64,000 nt of DNA from Euwallacea fornicatus (taxonomy: Eukaryota; Arthropoda; Insecta; Coleoptera; Curculionidae). Below, piece after piece: positions 25,561 to 37,500 of the stretch; within the stretch, counting starts at the first letter, position 1; the number at the start of each line of letters is the position of its first letter. Under the pieces are notes generated by a model. It was given only the letters and a program-made list of their open reading frames with translations. It ran no database searches and was not told the DNA's origin. Where the stretch lies: contig NC_089570.1 in NCBI RefSeq assembly GCF_040115645.1, positions 868,001 to 932,000 on the forward strand, read 5' to 3'. The translations under genes were made by a program, and so were the position numbers.

Positions 25561-26538
25561 ATTGTGGGGGACGTGCCATACTAAAGCGCGACCGAAATGT
25601 TACGATCATACGAGGCGCGTCGAGAGGAGAAAGATCCCCTAGCCCTCTGGGCGGATCAGCTCCAGTGGTCGGAGGGTTGTGAGGATCGTGGCGATCCTGT
25701 AGTGAAGGGCGAACGTATTTTCAGCTACTTTAGGGACTCGTAGATTCGCGGAGGCCCTGATTTGAGCTTGGAGGAGGTGGGAGAGTTCCTGCAAAGAGCG
25801 CTCTTGGCTCAAAGGTCTCGGCATTTTGCTGATAATAAAACGAAAACGCCTAATATACAGATTACGTGTCTTTATTGTGATTTCCATAGGTCGTATTTGG
25901 TAGTATTTAATGTTTATCTCTGCCTCTGGGGTTGATGTCTTGTTCCAGCATACATAGGTAATCAGGTATTATCCATGCTTCCTGAACAAAAGGACATACA
26001 TCGGTTTTTATCAAATAGTATAAATGTTTTTTCAGTGATTTTACGCTTCTTTAATAATAGTTCCATTTTAACTCTGCAAGAAGCATCATTCTATTTAATT
26101 CTGTGGCCATTACCAAGGGTACTCTAGCATATATTTTACCTACAAAATTCTCTATTTTTAATTGTATTCTCTCTGTTTCAAAATTTTCCACATTCGCAAG
26201 ACATTTTGTAAATGACATTTTTTCTCTGTTCGTTAGCGTTTTCTGGTTCTGTCGTATATATCCAACGTTAGGACTTTTTGCCTCTCCAAGTCCCAGCGGT
26301 GCCAAAATTCACCTCTTACTCGTCGCTTATCACTTCGTCATTCTCTAATCCACCATTTAGCAAAATTAACGTTCCAGTACGTCATCGTATTAACTCCTGG
26401 CACCGCTCTTCCAACACTGATCTCACATCTCATGCGGTTTGTCACCAGTCACCACCTCAATCAAGCATAAAATTCTGATTAATGTTTCTTCGATGATTTT
26501 TTCCTACAATATTCTTCCGGTCATCGACGTATTTCCCA

Positions 26539-26548
26539 GGGGATTCCC
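26539..26548. promoter_or_regulatory. kappaB motif upstream of dorsal
   Basis: GGGGATTCCC, a full match to GGGRNNYYCC, about 1.5 kb upstream of the tentative dorsal start codon. A further W-rich match (GGGAAAAACCC) is at 30,598-30,608. The placement suggests possible Rel autoregulation, but the motif count is near chance expectation. Confidence 0.3.
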
Positions 26549-26559
26549 GACGTCGAAAC

Positions 26560-29500
26560 AGTGAAAAACCTCGACCTGATCAGTTACCTACTCAAATCGC
26601 GGTTATTACCGCTCATTACGTGCAGAGTTGCGAGATGAAGACACACCAATATTAGTAATGTTAACACCGATGAATGAGTCAATTAACCTGAGTTAGCGCA
26701 TCAGCTCACCAAAAATTAACCGTTGACAGCTTTTTTGCAAGTCGACAATAGTGGAATGCAAGTGAAAGCTCATGCAAACGCTGAACTAACAGAGAACGAG
26801 CCTTTGGTTCCTAGAGAGCGCCGAGGCGACTGGAGAGTCTCCCGTCATGAGGGAAGACAGATACCCTCTGCCAGTAACTTCAACGTAAAGGCACCCACGG
26901 ATGAAGCTTTGTAATCGAAGCTGACAATTGCCCTAGCAGAAATGCACCCTGAAGACCAAAATCCAGCCGAAGCTTGGACCCCCACCAGCAAGCCGCAGTC
27001 AGCTTAGACAGCTGAGGTCGCCCCTACCGAGACTACTGACCGAAGGTATTGTAATCAAATTTGAAAATGAATGTGAAATAAAATGGAATTGCCGGTTAAC
27101 GAGGAGCTTTAATGGGATTTTGAATGCAATAATAAGCATTAATGAAATGCGTTGTTGAGTGACGCAAGTGAAAGGCGTTTCCCGCGGCAGTTATTGCATC
27201 TGAATCAATTTCGGACCTGTATTTAAGATACCTTGGCGAGGAGAACTACTGCAAAGTAAACCACGAATGACGTCAATGTTAATTTTTGGCCTTACGGAGC
27301 CATGTTGACCGGAGTTTTTTTATCATTTTATGCTCTGACCCAATCTCTTTTTCTAAGAAAAAACCTGAACCGTTTGTATTGAAAATAACCTCTAGAACCT
27401 CTGAAATAATATCAAATAGACTCGTGTAATTAGCTTATTACCATAATACTCTATAACCAGTTTCATTGTTCGAAGGCAGATTCTCGGAACGCGAGCTCTT
27501 CGCATAAAGTCTGACCTACTCGAAACCGCTTATGAATAAAAATTAATTCTTCATAAATCCAATTACCATGGTTTACTAACCACTCGATCTCCGACAGTTT
27601 CAGAAATAAAAATTCATAAAATGTACATAAATCGCTTGCAGCTTCAAGAAAAATTCGAATTATATCGACGGCACAGCTCTGTTCTCGTAAATCACAATGA
27701 ATCACATTTGGTTTGCACTGGTTGCTTCACAAATCCACTTTTCTCAAATACATTATCAAATCTTCCACAGAAGATTCCTCCGTGAAATCTACTTCAGTCC
27801 TCTTCGTTCTCGAAAAGCGAAATGAAAGAAGACATTTCGCACGCAAGAATGGAATAACTGTAAAGTCTATGGCAGACTCGTGCTGTTGACTCGAAGGCGA
27901 CCACGTACTGAAGGTTTTCGAAGGGAAAAGAAGAGGCAGTAATTTCAGGTAAGTTTATTACTCACTAAACTCTAATAGATCGCAAAAGTAGGCATTGTGG
28001 ATCATGGATACCTTTATTAAAGAGTCTTGGAGAGGCATTTTTCCAACCTACATGTCCTTCAAAATTGCAAAAAATAGGGACCAAAGTGACCCCGTATCTC
28101 AGACACTAAAGGGAATTTGGCTAAACGATTTGTGTAGCGTTATGGAGCAATTTTTAAAGGCATTTGTTCCACAAGTTTCCGAGATGTAGGTTAGTAAGTA
28201 GGTTGTATGGGTGGTTTGATGTGTATCACTCATCAAATTCCAGCTGTTTTGATCAAAATTAGGGCGCGTGGAAGTACGGAAGGCTATCTGATATTGTCCA
28301 GGGAATACGTCCACTTTATTTTTGTCAATACGACATTCTATTCTATGTTCGTTAATTACTTGATTCATTGATGGTATTTGGTTTTCTGTACTGTAAGAGT
28401 TTCTTTTATTTTTTGCTAGTACGATTTTCCTTTGTCTTGTTCAATTTCTTGGCGTGCTTCCAACCATTTGCCCCGTGGACATTGGTCTATCAATGTCTTT
28501 CTATTTCCGTTAAGGTTGCTAAGTTTCTTCTATTGCTAGTAATCTTCGGATATTGTTTGACATTTAGTGCAATTTTTGTCAATGAATCGTTTGTCTTAAT
28601 ATATCATTTTCAATTGCTAAAAAGGGACAATAATAACGACCTGAAAAGTCTCCAAATATCGGCACTTTATGGCAAGTATTTTAGGCTATTTTCAACGATA
28701 ATTTTAATAATAAAATTGAGGATTTTCACGTTGAACTACTAGATACTTTGACCACATTTGCGTGAAAAGTCAAAAGAGATTCAAATCTTACTTGAAATAC
28801 ATTTAAAAAATAATTATTTAAGTAAGGAAAAAATGCGCTAATTTTACCCAGCAGACCATATCTCCTTCATGATCAGAGATACCGAAGTGCGCCAAAACCC
28901 AAAATATCAACAAGAAATATGCCTCTTATTTCATGAAAACCGCGTTACTTTGCAAATTCTACAATAATCCATAGGGGGTTCCGAAATTTAAGGGAAAATA
29001 TTGCATTTTTTTGTTTTACCCATTATGCTATGTTGTTGAACTTTTACTGAAAATTCAAGTATCTGATGAGATTTTTGAAGAACATATCCTTAATTACATA
29101 CAAAAATGACCACAGTTTGACAATGTGTTTAGAAGTTATTTAGCATCAAAGTTGTGGCTTATTTTTATGGATGCCTTAATTTTGCCTAGGAGTAAATGTC
29201 CCCTTCTTCGGATGAATTGTGTCCAGACATCACGCATCTGCCCCCTGATGCAACTTAATGAGCGTTCAAACTTAGTGCCCTTTCATGACACATATCTGCC
29301 CTCTATCTCGCGAATTTCCCCCAGCGTTAACTCAGTGAGCATTCAAATATATCTATGATTTGCCTAGGCGACTATTAGTTCATCACCCCGGCTCGACGCC
29401 AAAGGCGTTGTTTTGTATGCGTCGCGACGACGATGAGTGTATATATCCCAACAAAACATGCCATCACCGACCGATTTCGTTTCTCCAGCAGAGGAGAACT

Positions 29501-32500
29501 TCCGATGTAATGTTTCACCGCTAACTGACTTGCCATATCTATTTTCAGAGTCTTGAAAATACGTTCTAGTAGCCAAATCCTTATCTTAGGGTTACGTGGA
29601 AAATTCCTGGCGACGAAGCCGCCCTTTAGATTTCAAGAGAGAAGGCTCAGAGAGGATGTCTGCAGCTCAGAAAATACAACGAAATTTTAGTAACAGAGAG
29701 TTATCGATAAAGCGAAGCACATGCCAATTTATTTTGCGTTAGATTCTTTTTAATTTATCAAAAGCAGAACTTGAAGAGTTGCTGGAACAGGAACATGGAA
29801 AGTGGAAAGAAATTTCATAATACATGAATTTGGAAAAACACGTTGTGGAGAACTGATGCTTTTTAATAAGGAGGTTTTGGAAACAAAAGAATAACGCTTC
29901 AGTTCCCAGTATTAAGGATGCCTGCGCGTTTCCTCCCGTTCCGTTCGCGAAAAATATCGAATTTTGAGTGATAACGAGGACAAAATATGGAAAAGTTTGT
30001 GCGGTTACGAAGGTTAATTTCATGGAAACTTAATGAGTGCTCCTACGAGGTTGTGTCCAAATAGAAACAGGTAAAATCTCTTTTTTAATATTAGATTCAT
30101 ATTGACAATGTCGGGAATATTGAGTCGTTGATGCTCGGGTGTCCGTGGTCGCACAGCGAACAAGCGACATCGACAAAATGTCAGTCACGGACATGTGACC
30201 GAGTAGTGCCATCCTCAGTAGAGCGATGCCAAATATTAATGTATTGTTATGCTAATTTTGATATAACCATTTCAAATTTTTCGGGTTTTTGACTTTTGAC
30301 TAGGAGTACAAACTAGCCATGTCGCGTATATTACCAAAAAAAAATGGTAATGTTCATAGAGGAAACAGAAGGGTACGTAAATGTTTTCATTCAGAGCCAA
30401 AATCTGATTATTCTGATATCGCACAGAAAAGAAACGGAACAAAACCACATCACAGGTAAATCATTCGACTAGGTCCAAATATCCGCGGACATTATTCGTT
30501 CCTCCACCTGTTGTGTGTTGTAACTAAGAAGAATGACTTTCAATTATCAATATAAGTGGTAGTGCTATTTTTAGTTCAGTATAACTTCCTAGTAGTGGGG
30601 AAAAACCCAACGTTTATAGTTGTTAAACAATGAAGCGATATATGGTATAAGCACGATGACGGCCATGCGGTCAGGCGAAGACATTGGAAAGCGAACCGAC
30701 GTCATCGGTCATGAGGTTTTTGCGGTGACGTCACCAATCGTGTAGAGAGTTCCTGCGAGATGCAAAGAAGATATAGATGGTATGGGGAGCGTTGTTAAAG
30801 TATTCTATAAATAGATGTCATTAAATTGCCAAGACGTGAGTGAGAACGGTATAATATTATGCAAATCATCTTATGAGCACAAAATGTATTTGGCAACTCT
30901 ACCACGCATTGTGGTTCAATGTAATAACTTGACACATTTTAGTCTTGAATTCTTTCCGCACAGCAAATTTTTCGCTCCCTTGCTCTTATAATTAAATATG
31001 TTGCATTTTATGATTTTTTTTCCTTTTACTAAGCAGTAAAAACTAGAATAAACGACAAAATTCAGCATTAACACATAGACCTAGTGACTCCGCAATTTCA
31101 TAGCGTGTGGTGCCATCCAGACTTCACCGATTTAATATTCCAGAGGTCTGAACTTCATGGCGTGCGGCGCCGTATTTCTTATTATTTCAAGTAATGATAC
31201 ATCACTCCTTTTTGTATAGTTCCATTAATTGAGTAAAATTCATCAAAATCAACAATTTCGTCAACCACCCCTAAAATAATCCGAAAGTAAAAGTATTTTT
31301 TAAAACTTTCCCCATTCCGAAATATATCCAGTAATACGTGGTGAGTCACTCTTATTCAACCAAAAATAGATCCAAATCAACAAGTGTCAAAGGGACGTAA
31401 TTGGGGGGAGGTTCTGAGTCATTGCCGCCCGCAATGTCCGGGAATCCAGGGACTTTTCCAGGTCGACGGGCCGGCTCCTGCCTCGTATGACTCATACAAT
31501 GCAAGAAACTGAGACGTTAAAATCTAAATTGAAAACCTGCCACGAGTTGAATAATGTTAAATTATGCTGGACAAGTTGGGAATTCCTTAAAGGTTATTGT
31601 ATGTAAATGTCATTTCTTAAATTCCGAAAAAGACACGTTTAAATAGTTCTGCAAATTGCTGCAGTTACCAATAAATTACTTGTTGGGGAATACAGAAGCT
31701 GACCTAGGCAGACGATGGTCAAGTTCAAGGTTATTTTTGTCGTATGTAAGCGCATATTAGTAATTATTTAAAAGAACAAACGTCTAATGAACTATCGACC
31801 ATGGATCACCCTGTATAAAATCAGTCAGAGAGATATGCAATGTGTTCTGCGAGAAACGGAAATGGGGATTTCCCTACGCACGAATTCACAAAATGGGGAA
31901 ATTATGCCTTGTGTAAATGGTGTCACGCAATTCTTTATGATTGAGAGAATTTTTACAATTAAATTGTCAGAGAATCGGCTTCGGTATTCGATTGCCCCTT
32001 TAGCAGCTTTATTAGAAAAAGCTTTTGGAGATTTATTGAAGATAATTAAGGGATAAATAAAAATGAAACTAAGGAAGAGCAAAATAATTAACTTTATTAT
32101 GGACTAAAACAGAAAAAATATGCACATTTAAAATGGTGCGAGAAAAAAAATCCAGACACTACTTTATTATTATAATTTGCTTGATCCGTAAGTCACGGCA
32201 ACTGGAAGATTTCCAGGGCTCAAATTTTAAAAATAGGTTTCCTCTTACTGCTCTATATAAATAAATATTTTTGTCAAACGAATCATTTGATCACAGATAT
32301 TCAAAAACCAGCTGGACCGAAAAATTCGACACAGAGAACGTAAAGACGGGGCAGAAAACTTTCGGTACTTCTAAGGAGTTGATGGTGGAAAAGAAACACA
32401 ACTGGAATTAAAAAAAAACTAAACATTTCGCTTTATTGTCGTTATCAGCGTGTATTGCTCGCATCCTTGGCTGATTTTGCTTCGAGAATGATGTTAGTTT

Positions 32501-34373
32501 TTGATGTATTGGTGTGGTGACATGTTGCGCTATTAAAAACTGGTTACAGCGAGTTTGTCCAAATTTAAGGACACAATTTCACCGCTTTAACCCATTTCAT
32601 TTCTACGTCTTTTTTAATACAAAAAAAAAAGATTTAATTGAATACAGTTTTATAGATTACTGCTTATGAACTGGTAAAATTCCACTAAAGTGAAAAAACT
32701 TCGCAACTATCTCCTTAAGAATCGAGTCACTCAGGACTGCGCTAAATGGGAACAATTGCTGTGTTTGGTGTAACTCTTAATGGAGTAGTTTTAATTATTC
32801 GGAATTACTTATCTAACACTTTTACAATCATTCTTATAACGTTGTAGAACAATTAATAAAGTCGCTAAATGCTATAAAAGTGCAAAGCTTTTACAAAAAA
32901 AAACTTCAAATGAGCAAACGAATGTACAAGGAAGTGGCTAGATTAAATGTTTACATAAAACAAAAGGTATTAAACGTCTGTTTTCAGTGTTTAGGCATTG
33001 GTTTCCAAATTAATTCCATTCAATAATCCGTCGACAATCGAAACTTAAATATTGAAGCGGCCCCTCGTAAAAATGACATGCGTAAAGCAATATCAATTTT
33101 AATAAAACAGCGCATGTTACTTAGAGAAAAATGTTTGTGAGGTTAGATCTGCAATTTGTATGTTTCATAGCGCCCTCACCGGGGTTCAAATTCCGATGTG
33201 ATCGCCGCTAGGAGGAACGTCACTGTCATAGTCAAAATTTCATTGTCCTCCATATTTGTTCAAGTTTCCTATCGCCCTCAGTGGTAGGGAAAATTGCGAG
33301 AAAAGGTGTATTTTTTTGCTTTAAGCATCAGCTGCCCGAAGCGCCTCATAAACTGTAATTTTAGCAAAGAAAGAGCGCCTTAGTGATGTCTCATAGCATG
33401 TATAGGGCGCTTGCAGCAATGTAACGTAACAGTTAAAGCAGCCTTCAGACATGTTGCAAACGCCTTATGCTTAAAAATACACCTGTAGTTATTTTCAATG
33501 CCTTTTAAATATTTTAAAATGGCATCGATTTTATTCGGAGTTTATACTCTTGACAACTGTTTTCGATACGTCTTTACATTATTCCGCCTCAAAGACTTGT
33601 TTTTCGTCTCCCCAACGCGTCCACTCGCTTGGACATAATTTGTGCTCCAGTGTTTTTTAGCTTTGTCCGAAAGCACACACCCATTCGGGTTTGGCCAGGA
33701 AACAAAGAAAGGAAAAAATAAACGAGGGAAACATGCGTGGGCGTCGGGTTAGCCCATTGTGGAAACTTCGACTTTTTCAAATTATAGAGTTCAGTTGAGC
33801 ATATTTTTTTTGCGAATGAGCATTCAAGGTCAAGTAAAGATAAGTGATTTTGTTGTAAGACTGGCTGTCAAACCACAGATATTGACTTTTGTTGGTTAAT
33901 TTCCTGAATGTAGGCCCCGCGTGGGATAGGCCATTTTGACGTAATACCCCGAGGAACGTCCTATTCCAAAGAGTACGGAATCGGGCTCCAAATTTTAATG
34001 AAACACGTCACGCTCAGTTGTCCAGTAACGTTTTTCTTTCAAAAATTTTGTAAACATACATTCTTTACGCCTAAAGACACTGTTTCGTTTAAAATTCTAG
34101 TGATTCAGTTTAACTCCACTGTTGTATGCTTAACGAATGCTTAATTGTTCATTGCAACACCGTGCAGGCAGGCCCGTTTACCACTTTATATTTCTAAAAG
34201 ATAAAAGAACTGAGCGACGTGTCGGTTGCATAGTAGTGTAATTGGTTGCAAAATATCACAATGTTATCCTCTACGTATAAAGCCTTATAAAAATACTGAA
34301 AAAAACTCTATATGGCTTATTCCTACCCTAAAACTACTATTATAAATGTGAGAAACATTAAAGAGTTTTCGAT
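26560..34373. other. gene-poor region between dorsal and AREL1
   Basis: No gene is recognised. A T-rich 124-codon plus-strand frame at 28,368-28,742 is very hydrophobic but shows no domain I can name. A CACCCTGT octamer (31,807-31,814) begins a stretch with overlapping open frames on both strands (31,787-32,082), a typical transposon-remnant pattern. Two TGACGTCA palindromes lie near 27,269 and 30,727. Confidence 0.45.
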
Positions 34374-34379
34374 TTTATT
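34374..34379 (-). terminator. AREL1 polyadenylation signal
   Basis: AATAAA on the minus strand, about 175 nt past the AREL1 stop codon. It is the first canonical signal I noted downstream. Confidence 0.5.
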
Positions 34380-34552
34380 GGTTATAATTAATAAATGCAG
34401 TCAACACAAGACTTAAAAACGAGAAGTATTTTGATTCGAAGTTTAGAGATAAAAGAATCCTAATCAAGGTTGAAGTGCGCTCATTTTTAAATACTTAAAT
34501 ACGATATCCTAGAGTACTATTCCTTTTAAATCAGTCTAACAACAGGAAACGG

Positions 34553-37500
34553 TTATACCATACCGAAACCTTCGGTTCCTTCACTGATGGCCAGAAGCAG
34601 AGCTTTTTCGAAGTGCTCGTAAGAGTCGTAGTCTGGCAGGCAAAGTTGATTAAAACTGAAACAAAAATTAAAATTTGACAAAACGTTAAAATAGGAATTT
34701 CTCCAAACTTACCACGTATGCGCAGTGGGTAAATTCCCGAAAGTGGGAGCTGCAGTAATTTGAAATCTTGGGGTCAATTCTGCGAATCCTCCTGCAGGTA
34801 ATTGCGAGCACCCAGTAACAAACTGTAGCAAACGGGCGATTTCCTCTTGGGTAAAATTACCGACAGCCGCCCAAAACCAACCGACCACTCGTCTAAACTC
34901 GGACGAATCTCCGTTTAGAACGTGATGAGCACGCAAGTCGGCTGAACTGTACTGGCCAGTTCCGCAGAGCAATAGCTGAAAGGCCCGTTGGGAAATTAGC
35001 TTTAATTAAAATTTCACGGTAATTTACTTACTTCCAATTCGTTTTCGTCAAAAATACTGAGCAAATTGTCGGGGATCAACTCATTAAGACCTTTGAGGAA
35101 AGCTTCTAGTTCGTCTTTGACCTTGGTGGCCAACTTGTATTGCGCCAAAGCGTCTAAGTACTGCAGCTTTGTGCAGTCTTTGACTCGAATTTTTGTTCCG
35201 TTGGGCACCAGTTCGACCTGCAGTTGTACGCGTTTATAAACAATAAAGGAAAACCTGTTTGTAGTACCGCTCTGTCCAACTGCCCAGTATGGTCGTATTC
35301 TTCTTCAACAAAATAGACCTCAGTCTCGATTTCGTCTATATTGTTTTCTAATAGATACTTAATTTTTGTTAAGTAGAGATCTGGATCATCTTGTTCAAAA
35401 TACTGAAAAACAATAGTAAATCAAAAAAGCAATAAAGCGTGAGACCTAAAAATACCTTGTAATGAACCCGAAGACCAATGACTTGAGCCAAAAATGATCT
35501 CGTAAATCTTGCTCGCACTAGTTGCCTGTAGGACCCTCCCAAGGCAGTTTCATAAAGACATTTGCCAACCACTGCGTAAAGAAAAGAATGTTTTTTTTTC
35601 TTTGACAAAGAATAAATAAATATGGAGCACCTTTTCCAGCAAATTCGTAATGCTTCAGTTTCAAACTGGGAGGTCTATTGGGGTTGGGATGCACTAGCGA
35701 TTGCTGCCCTTCGTGAAAACTGCAAAATAACCCGTGTTTAGCGTCGAAGAGTTGAGCGCAGATGAGCTCGAACCATTCTCGTCGTAATCCTCCCCAATCA
35801 ATTCCTGCAAGCAATAGAAACAGGCTGTAAAATGCTCGTTAATTCTTATTCATCACATAAAGAAACCCTTTGCCATTTTATCACCGTCACATAACATTAA
35901 TCATTCTATGTGTGTATAATACTACCTTGTTCTCCCGAAAACGTAATTTCAAAATTCTTGCACCAGTCCGAGACTGAGAAGTTCTTGGTGGACTTCATAC
36001 TGCTTTCCAGCAATTTATCCCTTTTCACTTCCATCGCTAGCTTTTCACGATAGTGTTTCTGGTGATATTTTCTCACTTCGTGATAGAAAAAATCTTGTTT
36101 GTCCTGCAATACTTCCGTGTAGATTTGACATAACTAGTGGGGTTGGAATTTCTCACTTTGAAAGTTTCGGATCCTCCCATATTCTTGAGGAGGAATTGCG
36201 CGAAAGTTGCAGCTATAACGTTTCGCTCCTTAGAGATCAACTCGACGCGTGGTTGGCAACCGTCGTCAATTAAAAATGAATCATTGCCTTTGTCGGTTAG
36301 TTTAAGAGTCTCCGATTGAAATATGAACTAAAAAAGATGTGTAAGTCACGGAAAATGATTGCTTAACGGAGTAGTACTTTAGTCGACGGGCATAACCTAA
36401 AAGTGAATAGTCTCTTTGGTATAAATCTTAGAATCAGCTCTTTGACTATCAGTTGCTTCGGAGATACGTAACACAGCACCTTTTTGGGCTTAACTAGTAA
36501 GTCGCCTTTGACGCTGATCAGTTTCGCGTCGTAGCAGATATTGTGGCTTTTTATCGCCACGTTTTTTTGGACTAAAGTTGAATCCACACCTAGACCACCA
36601 TTAATAATCTCAAATCGGAATTATTACACAAACTTACTGTTTAAAACGATAATGTCGAAGTCCCCATTATGAAGCTCCATCCCATTGTACTTTATCGTGG
36701 CATGGTAACATCCTTCTTTGGCAAATTTCAACTGAACGCTCACTCTATTTGTGTTCCAGTCATAGTCTAAAGTTACCGAATAGTTGTCCTCGCAATCCAT
36801 TATACTATTTTGTGAAGCGGCTCCTAAAGGAGCTATCTGAACTAAATAACCCTGAAATAGCGGGTTGACGAGTCGTTGTATAGTTTGGGGATAGATCCAC
36901 GTACCTCTGTGGGGGTACGATCGGAATCATATTTACAAATATTGCCATATTCATCTCTCGGCTCGATGTATAAGAGATGAGCCACGCTGGCTGTACAAAC
37001 TACAGTGCTACAGTGTCTGATCACTACAGTGCGTTGCGCGTACGCTGGCCCCGCCACGAACGCTGTAAAAAAAGGGCTTCCTGCCACATGATGGTTGTTC
37101 ACCATGACCGAAACCCTATAAAGCATTACCTACAATTTCATTTTCCGTGGAGCTGAATTTGCTTACCGGTATTGGCCAGCATGGCGGACGGTAAACATGA
37201 CTTTAGCCACATTTGCGCTATTAGGGTCAGTCGGGGACCCCAGTTCTGTTATTACATTCAACTAAATGGGGAGCAATGAATTATTGATTGATAATTGAAA
37301 ACACAGAAGAAATTAACCGACCTTTCTGGTACCCCCAGTAATATCTACATTAAAATTGTCAGTATCACAGATCGGATAAGGCTGCCCATTGCGTTGATAA
37401 AAGTTCACAGTGAAGCACGTGGTTTGACCTACCGGGTGCGGCAAATTCCACTTGAAATGCACCTTCAAGGAGACATTTAATGAGAGAAAATCAATAATTA

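Noticed and set aside
31787..32082. 85- and 89-codon frames on opposite strands
   Set aside because: They start at a CACCCTGT transposon end and mirror each other; taken as repeat-derived.
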